From Flavobacteriales bacterium (lineage in GTDB: Bacteria > Bacteroidota > Bacteroidia > Flavobacteriales_D > Sanyastnellaceae), in NCBI GenBank assembly GCA_030728235.1, contig JANRAA010000206.1, positions 1-20,563 on the forward strand: a stretch of 20,563 nucleotides of DNA. Direction: 5' to 3'. This document shows positions 1-7,736 of this stretch, in pieces; position 1 is the first letter of the stretch, and every line of letters starts with the position of its first letter. The notes below the pieces were generated by a model. The model saw only the letters and a program-made list of their open reading frames with translations, made no database searches and was not told the origin of the DNA. Position numbers and translations under genes: made by a program.

Positions 1-917
1 AGACTCTTTTTGGTGACAAAGGTTTTTTTCAGCTTGCGCACGGCAAGGATGGGGGAGGTGCCGATGCTGAATTGATAGGGTTTTGTGTTTTCTGGGTCTG
101 CAAGTGGACGTCGATCTCCTGAAGTAGGGGGTTTGCAAGAAAGCAACTTAATGGTATACGGATCTTGTGGGTTTGTCAGAATATCGATGGTTCGCCCTGT
201 TTCACGGATGTTCCCATGCTGCAAAACAACGATGTCGTCGGCAACAGCGCCTACAACATCGAGGTCGTGTGAAATAAATATCAACCCGAGTCCTCGGCTT
301 TCTTTGAGCCGATGCAAGAGATCAATTACAGCTCTTTGCACAGTTACATCAAGCGCTGTTGTTGGCTCGTCGGCAATGATTAGATCGGGATCGGCTGCCA
401 GCGCGATAGCAATCATCACGCGTTGTTTTTGTCCGCCCGAAAGCTCATGTGGATACCTTTTCCCAATGCTCTCTGGCTCTGGAAGCTCCACTTCTCTAAA
501 TAGGTCAACGACACGTTTTTTGCCTTCTTGTTTGGTGAGCTTGAGGTGAGCAGCTATCACTTCTTCTACTTGTTCGCCACAACGCATGGAGGGGTTCAAA
601 CTGGTCATGGGCTCTTGAAAGATCATGGCGATTGAACATCCGCGCTGCTGGCGCGCCCCTTCAAAATGATTCTCGAGTAGTGATTGTCCTTTGTAAACGA
701 TGCTTCCTCCATCTACTCGAGCGGTTTTTTCGGGCAACAAGCCCATGCATACCAATGAACTAACTGTTTTTCCAGACCCACTTTCTCCTACCAAGCCGAG
801 TGTCTTACCGCGATACACGTCGTAGCTGATGCCGTGCACGACTTGCTTCCACCCGTCGTCGGTTTTAAACGAGACGGATAGGTTTTGGACGGAAAGTAGG
901 CTTTCAGTATTTTTCAT
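1..917 (-). CDS. Peptide-type ABC transporter ATP-binding protein (partial, C-terminus beyond the left edge)
   Basis: This is the N-terminal 305 residues of an ABC ATPase of the oligopeptide/dipeptide (Opp/Dpp) import type, which powers peptide or related solute uptake from the cytoplasmic face of the inner membrane. Visible motifs are Walker A GESGSGKT (residues 44-51), Q-loop FQEP (100-103), signature LSGGQ (159-163), Walker B LIIADE (179-184), D-loop ALD (188-190) and H-loop His217. The stretch NPQDPYTIKLLSCKPP is the Opp/Dpp-specific C-terminal extension. A second domain then seems to begin (VRKLKKTFVTKK), as expected for the fused DppD-DppF proteins common in Bacteroidota; this is inferred because the reading frame leaves the window. 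The ATG at 915-917 lies inside the end of the upstream lipoprotein gene (14-base overlap), so translation is probably coupled. No permease or binding-protein gene is visible here. Confidence 0.93.
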   Translation of the reverse strand, partial: MKNTESLLSVQNLSVSFKTDDGWKQVVHGISYDVYRGKTLGLVGESGSGKTVSSLVCMGLLPEKTARVDGGSIVYKGQSLLENHFEGARQQRGCSIAMIFQEPMTSLNPSMRCGEQVEEVIAAHLKLTKQEGKKRVVDLFREVELPEPESIGKRYPHELSGGQKQRVMIAIALAADPDLIIADEPTTALDVTVQRAVIDLLHRLKESRGLGLIFISHDLDVVGAVADDIVVLQHGNIRETGRTIDILTNPQDPYTIKLLSCKPPTSGDRRPLADPENTKPYQFSIGTSPILAVRKLKKTFVTKKS

Positions 918-1398
918 CGCAAACAAGTCCAATATACGGCTTCCCAACCTCTCGGCTGTCGTTGGTGAGGTGAATCTCGAATTTTCGATCTCCGTGTCGC
1001 AAATCGGTCCATGCTGCAAAGCCATCGTCGTGAGTGGTCTGTCCGTACTGTGCACTCACATGCTCAAAGATTTTTTGCCACAATGCCTCGGTTTCGCTAG
1101 CAGATGCCGGAAATACATCGGCATGGATGTGCGTTGCTATGCTATCGTCTAAAACGACTTTCACTTCACATTTGGCAGTATACCCAAGCAATTGCTCACT
1201 TTCAAGAAAAGCCCATCTGTTTCTGTACTCTTTGAATGCGCTGTTTTTGGTCACGTCGTGGTAGTTGTCGAAGGGGGAGACTCCAAGCACAAGGGTGCTG
1301 TCGGCGGGTGAACTGACACCCTCGTTTTCCGTGTCAGGATTGGATGCTGTGCAGCCAAAAAGCAGTAATGTGATGATGAACAGCAAGCGAATGGTCAT
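904..1398 (-). CDS. Hypothetical lipoprotein, 164 aa
   Basis: I do not recognise the family. The N-terminus is a clear lipoprotein signal: a short charged start, a hydrophobic run and the lipobox LLFGC with the lipidated cysteine at residue 16, followed by a polar, probably flexible stretch (SNPDTENEGVSSPADS). The rest is a soluble domain of about 120 residues with mixed alpha/beta character, two more cysteines (in AKCEV and LVCDE) and no motif I can name. Its stop codon lies inside the start of the ABC ATPase gene, so the two are almost certainly one transcript, and a role connected to that transporter is possible but unproven. A promoter octamer sits 5 bases before its ATG. Confidence 0.8.
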   Translation of the reverse strand: MTIRLLFIITLLLFGCTASNPDTENEGVSSPADSTLVLGVSPFDNYHDVTKNSAFKEYRNRWAFLESEQLLGYTAKCEVKVVLDDSIATHIHADVFPASASETEALWQKIFEHVSAQYGQTTHDDGFAAWTDLRHGDRKFEIHLTNDSREVGKPYIGLVCDEKY

Positions 1399-1403
1399 GG
1401 ATA

Positions 1404-1411
1404 CAAAACTA
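1404..1411 (-). promoter_or_regulatory. Bacteroidota -7 promoter element for the lipoprotein/ABC operon
   Basis: Read on the minus strand this is TAGTTTTG, an exact match to the Bacteroidota -7 consensus TAnnTTTG. Only 5 bases (TATCC) separate it from the ATG at 1396-1398, so the predicted transcription start falls at or next to the start codon. No TTG -33 element is visible at the usual 17-23 base spacing, which lowers confidence. Confidence 0.5.
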
Positions 1412-1446
1412 AAGGAATGGCATCTACTTCTGAGGTGATGGCATAA

Positions 1447-1475
1447 AAAAAGCGGACATTAAAGGTCCGCTTTTT
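1447..1475 (-). terminator. Intrinsic terminator after hpd
   Basis: An 11-bp perfect stem (core AGCGGAC / GTCCGCT at 1451-1457 and 1465-1471, extended by A/T pairs) encloses a 7-base loop. Runs of A on one side and T on the other make it usable in both directions. It lies 17 bases past the hpd stop codon and so ends the tyrosine-degradation transcript. Confidence 0.85.
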
Positions 1476-1492
1476 CAATGATTCTATCTTAT

Positions 1493-2632
1493 TTACAACG
1501 TTCCGCGTGCTTCTTGCTCGCGTTCAATCGATTCAAACAATGCCTGGAAATTTCCTTTCCCAAACGATTTCGCGCCTTTGCGCTGAATGATTTCGAAAAA
1601 CATAGTTGGTCTGTCGAGCACTGGCTTGGTAAACAACTGCAACAAATACCCTTCGTCGTCGCGGTCGATCAAAATGCCGAGCTTTTTAAGTGGGGCGAGG
1701 TCTTCATCTATTTGACCCACACGATCTAAAACGGTGTCGTAATAGGTATCAGGGACATATAAAAATTCTACTCCGCGCTCCTTCAAAGCGGTAACAGTTT
1801 CAATGATGTTGTCGGTTGCCAGCGCCATGTGCTGCACACCAGCGCCATTGTAAAAATCAATATATTCTTCGATTTGAGACTTTTTGCGTCCTTCAGCTGG
1901 CTCGTTGATCGGGAACTTAATGCGGCCATTGCCGTTGCTCATCACTTTCGACATGAGGGCGGTGTACTCAGTACTGATGTCTTTGTCGTCAAAGCTTACC
2001 AGTTGTGCAAAGCCCATCACCTTGGCATAAAACTCACACCATTTGTTCATCTCATTCCAACCTACGTTTCCAACCATGTGGTCAACATAACGCAATCCTG
2101 TTGGTGATGGCTTGTAGTCGGGGTTCCACGCGCGATATCCAGGTAAAAAAGTTCCTTTGTAATCTTTGCGCTCCACAAAAATGTGCACGGTTTCACCGTA
2201 GGTGTGGATGCCGCTGTACACCACTTTGCCATCTTTGTCTTCTTCAGTGCGCGGTTCCATGTATGATTCTGCGCCGCGCTTGGTGGTTTCTTGCCAAGAT
2301 TTGGTGGCGTCGTCAACCCACAAGGCAATAACTTTCACGCCATCTCCGTGTGCGTTGATGTGTGCGTTGATTGGTCCGTCGGCATCAAGCGGACTGGTTA
2401 ATATCAATCGGATTTTGTCTTGCTCCAGCACGTACGACACGCGGTCGCGGACGCCTGTTTCCAATCCGGCGTAAGCCAAGGGTTGAAAGCCCCAAGCGGT
2501 TTGATAATAGTGAGCTGCTTGCTTCGCGTTGCCCACATAAAGCTCAACGTAATCGGTCCCTAAAAGAGGCAGAAAGTCTTCTGCCGCAGGAACTACTTTT
2601 TCTAAATGAAGTGATGTATTGTCGGTAATCAT
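1493..2632 (-). CDS. hpd: 4-hydroxyphenylpyruvate dioxygenase, 379 aa
   Basis: The enzyme converts 4-hydroxyphenylpyruvate to homogentisate in tyrosine catabolism, using non-haem iron and O2 in the cytoplasm. The protein shows the two-half vicinal-oxygen-chelate fold layout: an N-terminal half beginning near LGTDYVELYVGNAKQA (residues 24-39) and a C-terminal catalytic half from about 180. The iron ligands of the family are all present: His185 in YVDHMVGNV, His268 in GVQHMALATDNI and Glu347 in MFFEIIQRKG. The C-terminal segment with FGKGNFQALFESIE is the lid helix typical of the family. Length is slightly above the roughly 357 residues of the Pseudomonas enzyme and normal for Bacteroidota. The gene starts 12 bases after the hmgA stop, so it is the second gene of an operon with the enzyme for the next reaction. 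No Shine-Dalgarno sequence is seen. Confidence 0.97.
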   Translation of the reverse strand: MITDNTSLHLEKVVPAAEDFLPLLGTDYVELYVGNAKQAAHYYQTAWGFQPLAYAGLETGVRDRVSYVLEQDKIRLILTSPLDADGPINAHINAHGDGVKVIALWVDDATKSWQETTKRGAESYMEPRTEEDKDGKVVYSGIHTYGETVHIFVERKDYKGTFLPGYRAWNPDYKPSPTGLRYVDHMVGNVGWNEMNKWCEFYAKVMGFAQLVSFDDKDISTEYTALMSKVMSNGNGRIKFPINEPAEGRKKSQIEEYIDFYNGAGVQHMALATDNIIETVTALKERGVEFLYVPDTYYDTVLDRVGQIDEDLAPLKKLGILIDRDDEGYLLQLFTKPVLDRPTMFFEIIQRKGAKSFGKGNFQALFESIEREQEARGTL

Positions 2633-2644
2633 AATGTCAATTTT

Positions 2645-3805
2645 TTATTCGTACAACCATGAACGAAAGTAATCGTCGTTCTCGATTTCCACAGCTTGTT
2701 GGGTAACTTTCAGCGGACGGAAGGTATCGACCATAACGGCCAATTCCAACGTTTCAGTCTTGCCAATGCTACGTTCGTATGCTCCCGGGTGCGGACCGTG
2801 TGGTATTCCCGCAGGGTGCAGCGTGATCATCCCTTTTTCGATGTTGTTCCTGCTCATGAAATCGCCATCAACATAGTACAACACTTCATCGCTGTCGATA
2901 TTGCTGTGGTTGTATGGCGCAGGAATCGATTGCGGGTGGTAGTCGTACAGTCTCGGACAAAAACTACAAATCACGAAGCCATCGGTTTCAAAGGTCTGAT
3001 GCACCGGTGGTGGCTGATGCACACGTCCGGTAATCGGCTCGAAATCGTGAATCGAGAAGGCGTATGGGAAGTTGTAACCATCCCAGCCAACAACATCAAA
3101 CGGATGCGAACCATACACATAGGTGTGCAAGGTGTTTTCCTTTTTAACCTTCACAATGAAATCTCCGAGTTCGTTGTGGGTTTCTAGGGTGCTAGGCGGA
3201 CGTATATCACGCTCACAAAATGGCGAGTGCTCCAATAGTTGTCCGAAATAATTGCGGTAACGTTTTGGTGTATAAACCGGCTGTCGCGACTCTACAATAA
3301 ACAATCGGTTGTCGGCCGAGTTGAATGAAATCTGATAAATCATCCCTCGAGGAATCACCAGGTAATCACCATATCCAAAAGGGATGTTTCCCAGCAAGGT
3401 CCGCAGCACTCCTTCACCGCGGTGAATGAAGATCACTTCATCTGAATCAGCATTTTTGTAAAAATACTCGGTGAGCGATGCAGTAGGCGCTGCCAGCACG
3501 ATGTCGCAATCACTGTTGGTCAAAACTGTTTTGCGACTGGCTAGAAAATCTGCTTCTGGTTTTATCTGAAAGCCGTTCAAGCTGAGCGACTTCATGTTTT
3601 TGTCGACTGCAATTTTCGGCGAAACATCAACCGAGCTCACAACCTCTTTCACCATGGTAGGTGGATGGTTGTGGTACAGTAGCGACGACATTCCCGAAAA
3701 CCCAACAGTACCGAAAAGCTGCTCTTGATACAGCCCGCCGTCTGCTTTGCGAAATTGTGTGTGTCGCTTATGTGGGATTTCTCCCAGTTTATGATAGAAA
3801 GGCAT
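2645..3805 (-). CDS. hmgA: Homogentisate 1,2-dioxygenase, 386 aa
   Basis: This cupin-type dioxygenase opens the aromatic ring of homogentisate to maleylacetoacetate, directly after the hpd reaction. The N-terminus (MPFYHKLGEIPHKRHTQFRK, residues 1-20) and the C-terminal cupin segment are characteristic. The probable iron ligands are His300 and Glu307 in YNHSNIDSDEVLYYV and His336 in GIPHGPHPG, matching human His335, Glu341 and His371. The first two ligands are separated by six residues rather than the five of the human enzyme. The protein is also about 60 residues shorter than the 445-residue human form, as in the short bacterial branch. The later pathway genes (maleylacetoacetate isomerase, fumarylacetoacetase) are not in the window. 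The ATG at 3805 has no Shine-Dalgarno sequence, and a candidate promoter octamer lies about 120 bases upstream. Confidence 0.93.
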   Translation of the reverse strand: MPFYHKLGEIPHKRHTQFRKADGGLYQEQLFGTVGFSGMSSLLYHNHPPTMVKEVVSSVDVSPKIAVDKNMKSLSLNGFQIKPEADFLASRKTVLTNSDCDIVLAAPTASLTEYFYKNADSDEVIFIHRGEGVLRTLLGNIPFGYGDYLVIPRGMIYQISFNSADNRLFIVESRQPVYTPKRYRNYFGQLLEHSPFCERDIRPPSTLETHNELGDFIVKVKKENTLHTYVYGSHPFDVVGWDGYNFPYAFSIHDFEPITGRVHQPPPVHQTFETDGFVICSFCPRLYDYHPQSIPAPYNHSNIDSDEVLYYVDGDFMSRNNIEKGMITLHPAGIPHGPHPGAYERSIGKTETLELAVMVDTFRPLKVTQQAVEIENDDYFRSWLYE

Positions 3806-3926
3806 TTAAAATTGAATTAAAATCCGTGAATAGTAAATATGCGGAAAAACCCGCAATCATTCTGGATTTCGCTTCTGGCGGCGCTTGGGATTCTTGTGAA
3901 CTCGTATCATGCCTGTTATTTCCACT

Positions 3927-3934
3927 CAAAGTTA
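3927..3934 (-). promoter_or_regulatory. Candidate -7 promoter element for hmgA-hpd
   Basis: On the minus strand this reads TAACTTTG, an exact TAnnTTTG match in the 167-base gap between the response regulator and hmgA. It would give a leader of about 115 bases. No TTG is found at a suitable -33 distance, so this is only a candidate. The rest of the gap holds a weak 5-bp hairpin (3840-3855) and no other recognisable signal. Confidence 0.35.
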
Positions 3935-3972
3935 CAAATTCAAATGGTTCATGGCGATGCTGTTGATCATTG

Positions 3973-4698
3973 TCAGGCAAAATGCGACAGTGCGCGCATC
4001 ACAACGGTTTTTTTCCGACTCGATACCGGAATGTCGGTACGGTCTTTTAAAACGATTTGTCCGCCATCGGATTTGTTAAACTCTTTTATGTATTTCATGT
4101 TCACCAAATGCGATTGATGCACACGCAAAAACCCCAAATCGCTCAGCAAAAGATCGTATTCTTTCAGTGTTTTGGTAACAAGTATCGATTCTCCATCGCG
4201 GGTATAAAACATGGTATACGAGCCATGTGATTCGCATCGCACCACTTCTTCAAGCTCAACGATGCGTATTTTGTCTTGTGAATTGAGCGCTAGTCGTTGT
4301 GTGCCCCCCAAATTCGAGCGCAACACTTCCAACCGCTTCGAGGGCATCTTTTCTGCTTTTCCAACAGCCTCCATCAACTGCTCAGGGTCGATGGGCTTTA
4401 ACAAATAGTCGATGGCTGAAAAACGAAAGGCTTGTATGGCATGCTCATCACTGCTGGTGGTAAAGATCAGCGCAAAATCTATTTCCGGCAGTATCTCCAA
4501 TAAATCGAAACCGCTGCCATCGCGCATCTGAATATCGAGAAAAACGATGTCTGGCTTCATCTCTTTCAACAATCGCGCGCCGCTTACCACGCCATCAGCT
4601 TCGCCAATCACTTCTATTTGCTCGCAATAGTCTTCCAAATCGCTACGCAAACTTATGCGTGCATTTTCGACGTCGTCAATGATCACTGCTTTTTTCAT
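3973..4698 (-). CDS. LytTR-family response regulator, 241 aa
   Basis: This is a DNA-binding response regulator, the likely phosphorylation target of the histidine kinase encoded just upstream. The receiver domain spans about residues 3-120, with acidic pocket residues Asp8 and Asp9, phospho-acceptor Asp55 in FLDIQM, the Thr80/Thr81 switch region and conserved Lys101 in YLLKPI. A LytTR DNA-binding domain follows (about 135-240), recognisable from IRIVELEEVVRCESHGSYT, the TKTLKEYDLLL segment and FLRVHQSHLVNMKYI. It lies 76 bases downstream of the kinase in the same direction, the usual arrangement for LytS/YehU-type kinases with LytTR partners. Targets cannot be read from the sequence; the adjacent glucosaminidase gene is an obvious candidate. 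Confidence 0.95.
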   Translation of the reverse strand: MKKAVIIDDVENARISLRSDLEDYCEQIEVIGEADGVVSGARLLKEMKPDIVFLDIQMRDGSGFDLLEILPEIDFALIFTTSSDEHAIQAFRFSAIDYLLKPIDPEQLMEAVGKAEKMPSKRLEVLRSNLGGTQRLALNSQDKIRIVELEEVVRCESHGSYTMFYTRDGESILVTKTLKEYDLLLSDLGFLRVHQSHLVNMKYIKEFNKSDGGQIVLKDRTDIPVSSRKKTVVMRALSHFA

Positions 4699-4774
4699 GG
4701 CTGATAATTTTCACGAAGATAAACCAAGGCTTTTCTCCAAGTTTTCAATTCGAGCATTGTGCTCAATTTACCGA

Positions 4775-7732
4775 TTATTCGTCTTGATAGGGCAGCAAAA
4801 TCGTAACCTTCGTTCCATGCGGCTCAACGTCGCTAACGGTGAAAAAATTGTCGGGACCGTCTTCATGGTGCAGCAGTGAAAGTCTGCTCCGGGTCACTTC
4901 GAGCCCTGCCGATTTATGTGAGAAAGGTCGCTTTTCAGCACTTGCCGTTCGCCCAATCCCATCATCTTCTACAACAACTTCTACAAGTTTATCGCGCATT
5001 ACAGCGCGGATGTGAATGCTCCCTCCTCCTTGAGCTACCAGTCCGTGCAGTATGGCATTCTCTACAAATGGCTGCAACAACAGAGGAGGCACTGGATGGT
5101 CGAGCAAGCTTTCTTCGCAATCTACTTCGAAGGATATCTCTACGCTGTGCGTGAATTGTTGCAGTTCGATGTAGTTTTTCAACGATTCAAATTCTTCTTC
5201 GAGTGTGATGTGGTCTTCGCGTGAATTCTCGAGTATCTGCCGCATCAGTTTCGAAAAGCGCGAGAGGTACAAACGCGCTGTTTTGTTGTCTTTGGTAGCA
5301 ATCAACCCTTGTATCGAATTCAAGGTGTTGAAAATAAAGTGGGGATTCATTTGAAGGCGCAGTGCTTTTTGCTCCAGATCAAGCACGTCGCGCTCCAATC
5401 GCAATCGGGCGTTCTTTTCAATTGATCGCTGTTTAATTCGGCGAATAACGATCCAAAAAATGAAGAGGATAAGGAGCAACGAGGCAATCAGAGCAGCGGC
5501 AATGAACCAGCTTTTTTGCCAAAACGGGGCGAGTATCTGAATGTGAATCTGCTTGGCTGATGCGCAGTTTTCACCGCGTATGCAAGCGCGCACATGCAGG
5601 GTGTACCATCCAGGTTGTAGGTTGCTATATGAAAGGGTTGTGTTTCTTCCCGGCGGACTCCATGTATCCTCCAATCCTTCCAAATAGTGGCTAAACAAGA
5701 TGTCTTCTGGAAATTGCAGGTGCACCGCGTGAAGATCAAAACTGAGGTGATTTTGGTCTGCAGTAAGCACGAGGGTGTCGGCCATCTGATCCCACTTATC
5801 AACGAAGTGGCGTATGGGCAAATCTTTAAACGCCCGATAGAAGAGGTGGGGGTTGTCGACGTACACATAAGGCGGCAACGACTTCATGTTATCTGCTGCG
5901 GGGTTGCGTGCAGATACACCAGCAACAGTTCCAAACCAAACGTTCCCAGATCGTGTGATGCACGACGCGTTGGTGCATACTTCAATGCCTTCAAACCCCT
6001 CCGCACTTCCATAATGCTCTTGTTTTGCAGGCATGCGGTTTTGGTCGAAGGTCCACCTGTAAACTCCTTTTGATGTGCCGATCCAAAGATTTTGGTCACG
6101 GTCTATTTGCAGGGCGTAGATGTTTGGAAGGGCTCCTTGTTGCTGCACGGTGCGGATTTCGAACGTTTCTGCCGCCAGGTCCATGCTGCACACACTGCCC
6201 TGTCCGCCTGCTATCCATAGGGTATGCAAGGCATCCATCTCCAAGCTTCTGATCTCCATATCACACAAGCCTTGATCTTTTGTGAAGTTGATCATGTCGC
6301 CGCTCGGCAGTATCACGCCCAATCCATGCGATGAGGTACCGTACCAGATATTTCCACGGTGGTCGGATGCGATATCTGTTATGCGTCCCTCTGCCAATCC
6401 CAACGCTTCAGTATACAGATTCGATTTCCAGTTTTTAGGAGCGCCTACAACATCAAACCGCGTTATTCCTCCGCCCGCAGTCCCAACCCAAACGTTTCCG
6501 TTGCCATCTTCGTGCATGCACCTCACAAATGCACCTCCAAGGCCATATGACGCGTCGATGGTATAAAGCGAATCTGGGGTTTGCAACAATATCCCGTTAC
6601 CTTCCGTCCCAATCCACAAGTATCCTCGAGAGTCTGCCAGCAGCGATTTGATGGCAACTCCCGGTCGAATATTGAGGCTTTCAAAGCGCCCTTCTGTAAG
6701 ATAAAACAATCCTTGGTCGGCACAGCTGGCAACAATTTTTCCATCTTGTGTTTCGGTTACAGCATAAACAGGGTCTCCTGTCAAACCTTCTTTTCGTCCG
6801 AAATGAGCAAACGGACGGGTGCTCATGCGCACCAAGCCCCCGCCAGAGGTTCCGAACCAGATGTTTTGCCAGCGATCTGCAAAAATGCAGTTCACGGTAT
6901 TTACACTGAGACCGTTGCTGGTATTAATGGCCTGCTTGATCTGGTTGTCTTTTGAAACAACCACACCATTTTTAAGCGTCCCGAAATAGGTGGCCCCGTT
7001 TTCAATGCTGCATATATCGAAAACAACTTTGCCAACATTGTCGTATTCGTGCGCCGGGGTGAGTGTTTCACCAGTTGATCGCAAAACACCTTTTCCGTAC
7101 GTTCCGACCAGTAAATCACCTGCGTTATCAATGCCCAAAGCGTTGGCATAAGGTATCCCGATGGATGTGCTCAGGCGCGTCAGTTCGCCATTTTGTCGTA
7201 TGAGAATGACACCACTATCGGTGGCAACTGCTACAAATTGGTTGTACGATAACAGATCAAATATCGATTCACCGTCGATGACCTTCTCCCATGATTTTGT
7301 GAGTGGATTTGTCGTTTGAAACAAGCCTTGATCTGTCCCAATCCAAAACACCCCATACGGGTCTTTCAGTAGGGTTTGCACAATCAAGTTCTCAGAAGGG
7401 GAGCACAGCAGAAAGCTGCTACCATCAAACACCATCAGTCCTTTTGCTGTACCAATCCAGATGTTGTCGTGATCTGCGAAGATGGCGTGCACACGGTCGT
7501 CTACCAATCCATCTGCGCTGTATTTGGCAATGAATTCAAAGCCATCGAAAATAGCCAATCCGCCATTGGTGCCCACCCACAGCCTACCGCGGTCATCTTG
7601 TGTGATGCAGTTTACTTGCGACTGTGGCAGTCCGTCTTTGAGTGTGTATTGATCAAGCTGGTATAGCGTCTGACTCTGGCTCCAGAAAGGAAAAAGGAGC
7701 GCAAGAACGAATAGCCAGGCAGGTGCTTTCAA
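4775..7732 (-). CDS. Two-component propeller sensor histidine kinase (Reg_prop, Y_Y_Y, LytS-type His_kinase), 985 aa
   Basis: This is an inner-membrane sensor with a large periplasmic beta-propeller input. A signal peptide (residues 1-20, FWSQSQ cleavage region) precedes about a dozen propeller repeats marked by [LIV]W[VIF]GT motifs near residues 51, 91, 129, 207, 291, 372, 414, 462, 549 and 598. That number is enough for two seven-bladed propellers. A Y_Y_Y-like domain follows (about 655-735, with FSHYLEGLEDTWSPPG), then one transmembrane helix (about 743-764), a coiled-coil linker and a kinase of the His_kinase (LytS) type. The kinase has phospho-accepting His798 in LQMNPHFIFNTLN, N-box QPFVENAILHGL (887-898) and G-box EDDGIG (922-927). 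The start is a TTG at 7730-7732: an in-frame TAA lies 15 bases upstream and the next ATG is at codon 100, which would remove the signal peptide. The gene begins 4 bases after the glucosaminidase stop. Confidence 0.95.
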   Translation of the reverse strand: MKAPAWLFVLALLFPFWSQSQTLYQLDQYTLKDGLPQSQVNCITQDDRGRLWVGTNGGLAIFDGFEFIAKYSADGLVDDRVHAIFADHDNIWIGTAKGLMVFDGSSFLLCSPSENLIVQTLLKDPYGVFWIGTDQGLFQTTNPLTKSWEKVIDGESIFDLLSYNQFVAVATDSGVILIRQNGELTRLSTSIGIPYANALGIDNAGDLLVGTYGKGVLRSTGETLTPAHEYDNVGKVVFDICSIENGATYFGTLKNGVVVSKDNQIKQAINTSNGLSVNTVNCIFADRWQNIWFGTSGGGLVRMSTRPFAHFGRKEGLTGDPVYAVTETQDGKIVASCADQGLFYLTEGRFESLNIRPGVAIKSLLADSRGYLWIGTEGNGILLQTPDSLYTIDASYGLGGAFVRCMHEDGNGNVWVGTAGGGITRFDVVGAPKNWKSNLYTEALGLAEGRITDIASDHRGNIWYGTSSHGLGVILPSGDMINFTKDQGLCDMEIRSLEMDALHTLWIAGGQGSVCSMDLAAETFEIRTVQQQGALPNIYALQIDRDQNLWIGTSKGVYRWTFDQNRMPAKQEHYGSAEGFEGIEVCTNASCITRSGNVWFGTVAGVSARNPAADNMKSLPPYVYVDNPHLFYRAFKDLPIRHFVDKWDQMADTLVLTADQNHLSFDLHAVHLQFPEDILFSHYLEGLEDTWSPPGRNTTLSYSNLQPGWYTLHVRACIRGENCASAKQIHIQILAPFWQKSWFIAAALIASLLLILFIFWIVIRRIKQRSIEKNARLRLERDVLDLEQKALRLQMNPHFIFNTLNSIQGLIATKDNKTARLYLSRFSKLMRQILENSREDHITLEEEFESLKNYIELQQFTHSVEISFEVDCEESLLDHPVPPLLLQPFVENAILHGLVAQGGGSIHIRAVMRDKLVEVVVEDDGIGRTASAEKRPFSHKSAGLEVTRSRLSLLHHEDGPDNFFTVSDVEPHGTKVTILLPYQDE

Positions 7733-7736
7733 CGCA

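Noticed and set aside
85..549. A 154-codon plus-strand frame
   Set aside because: It is the antisense shadow of the ABC ATPase, whose motifs are clear on the other strand.
3840..3855. TGCGG/CCGCA hairpin as terminator of the response-regulator transcript
   Set aside because: The stem is only 5 bp and the T-run is in the loop, not after the stem.
3789..3980. A 63-codon minus-strand frame between the response regulator and hmgA
   Set aside because: It overlaps both neighbours, has no conserved look and covers the probable promoter region.
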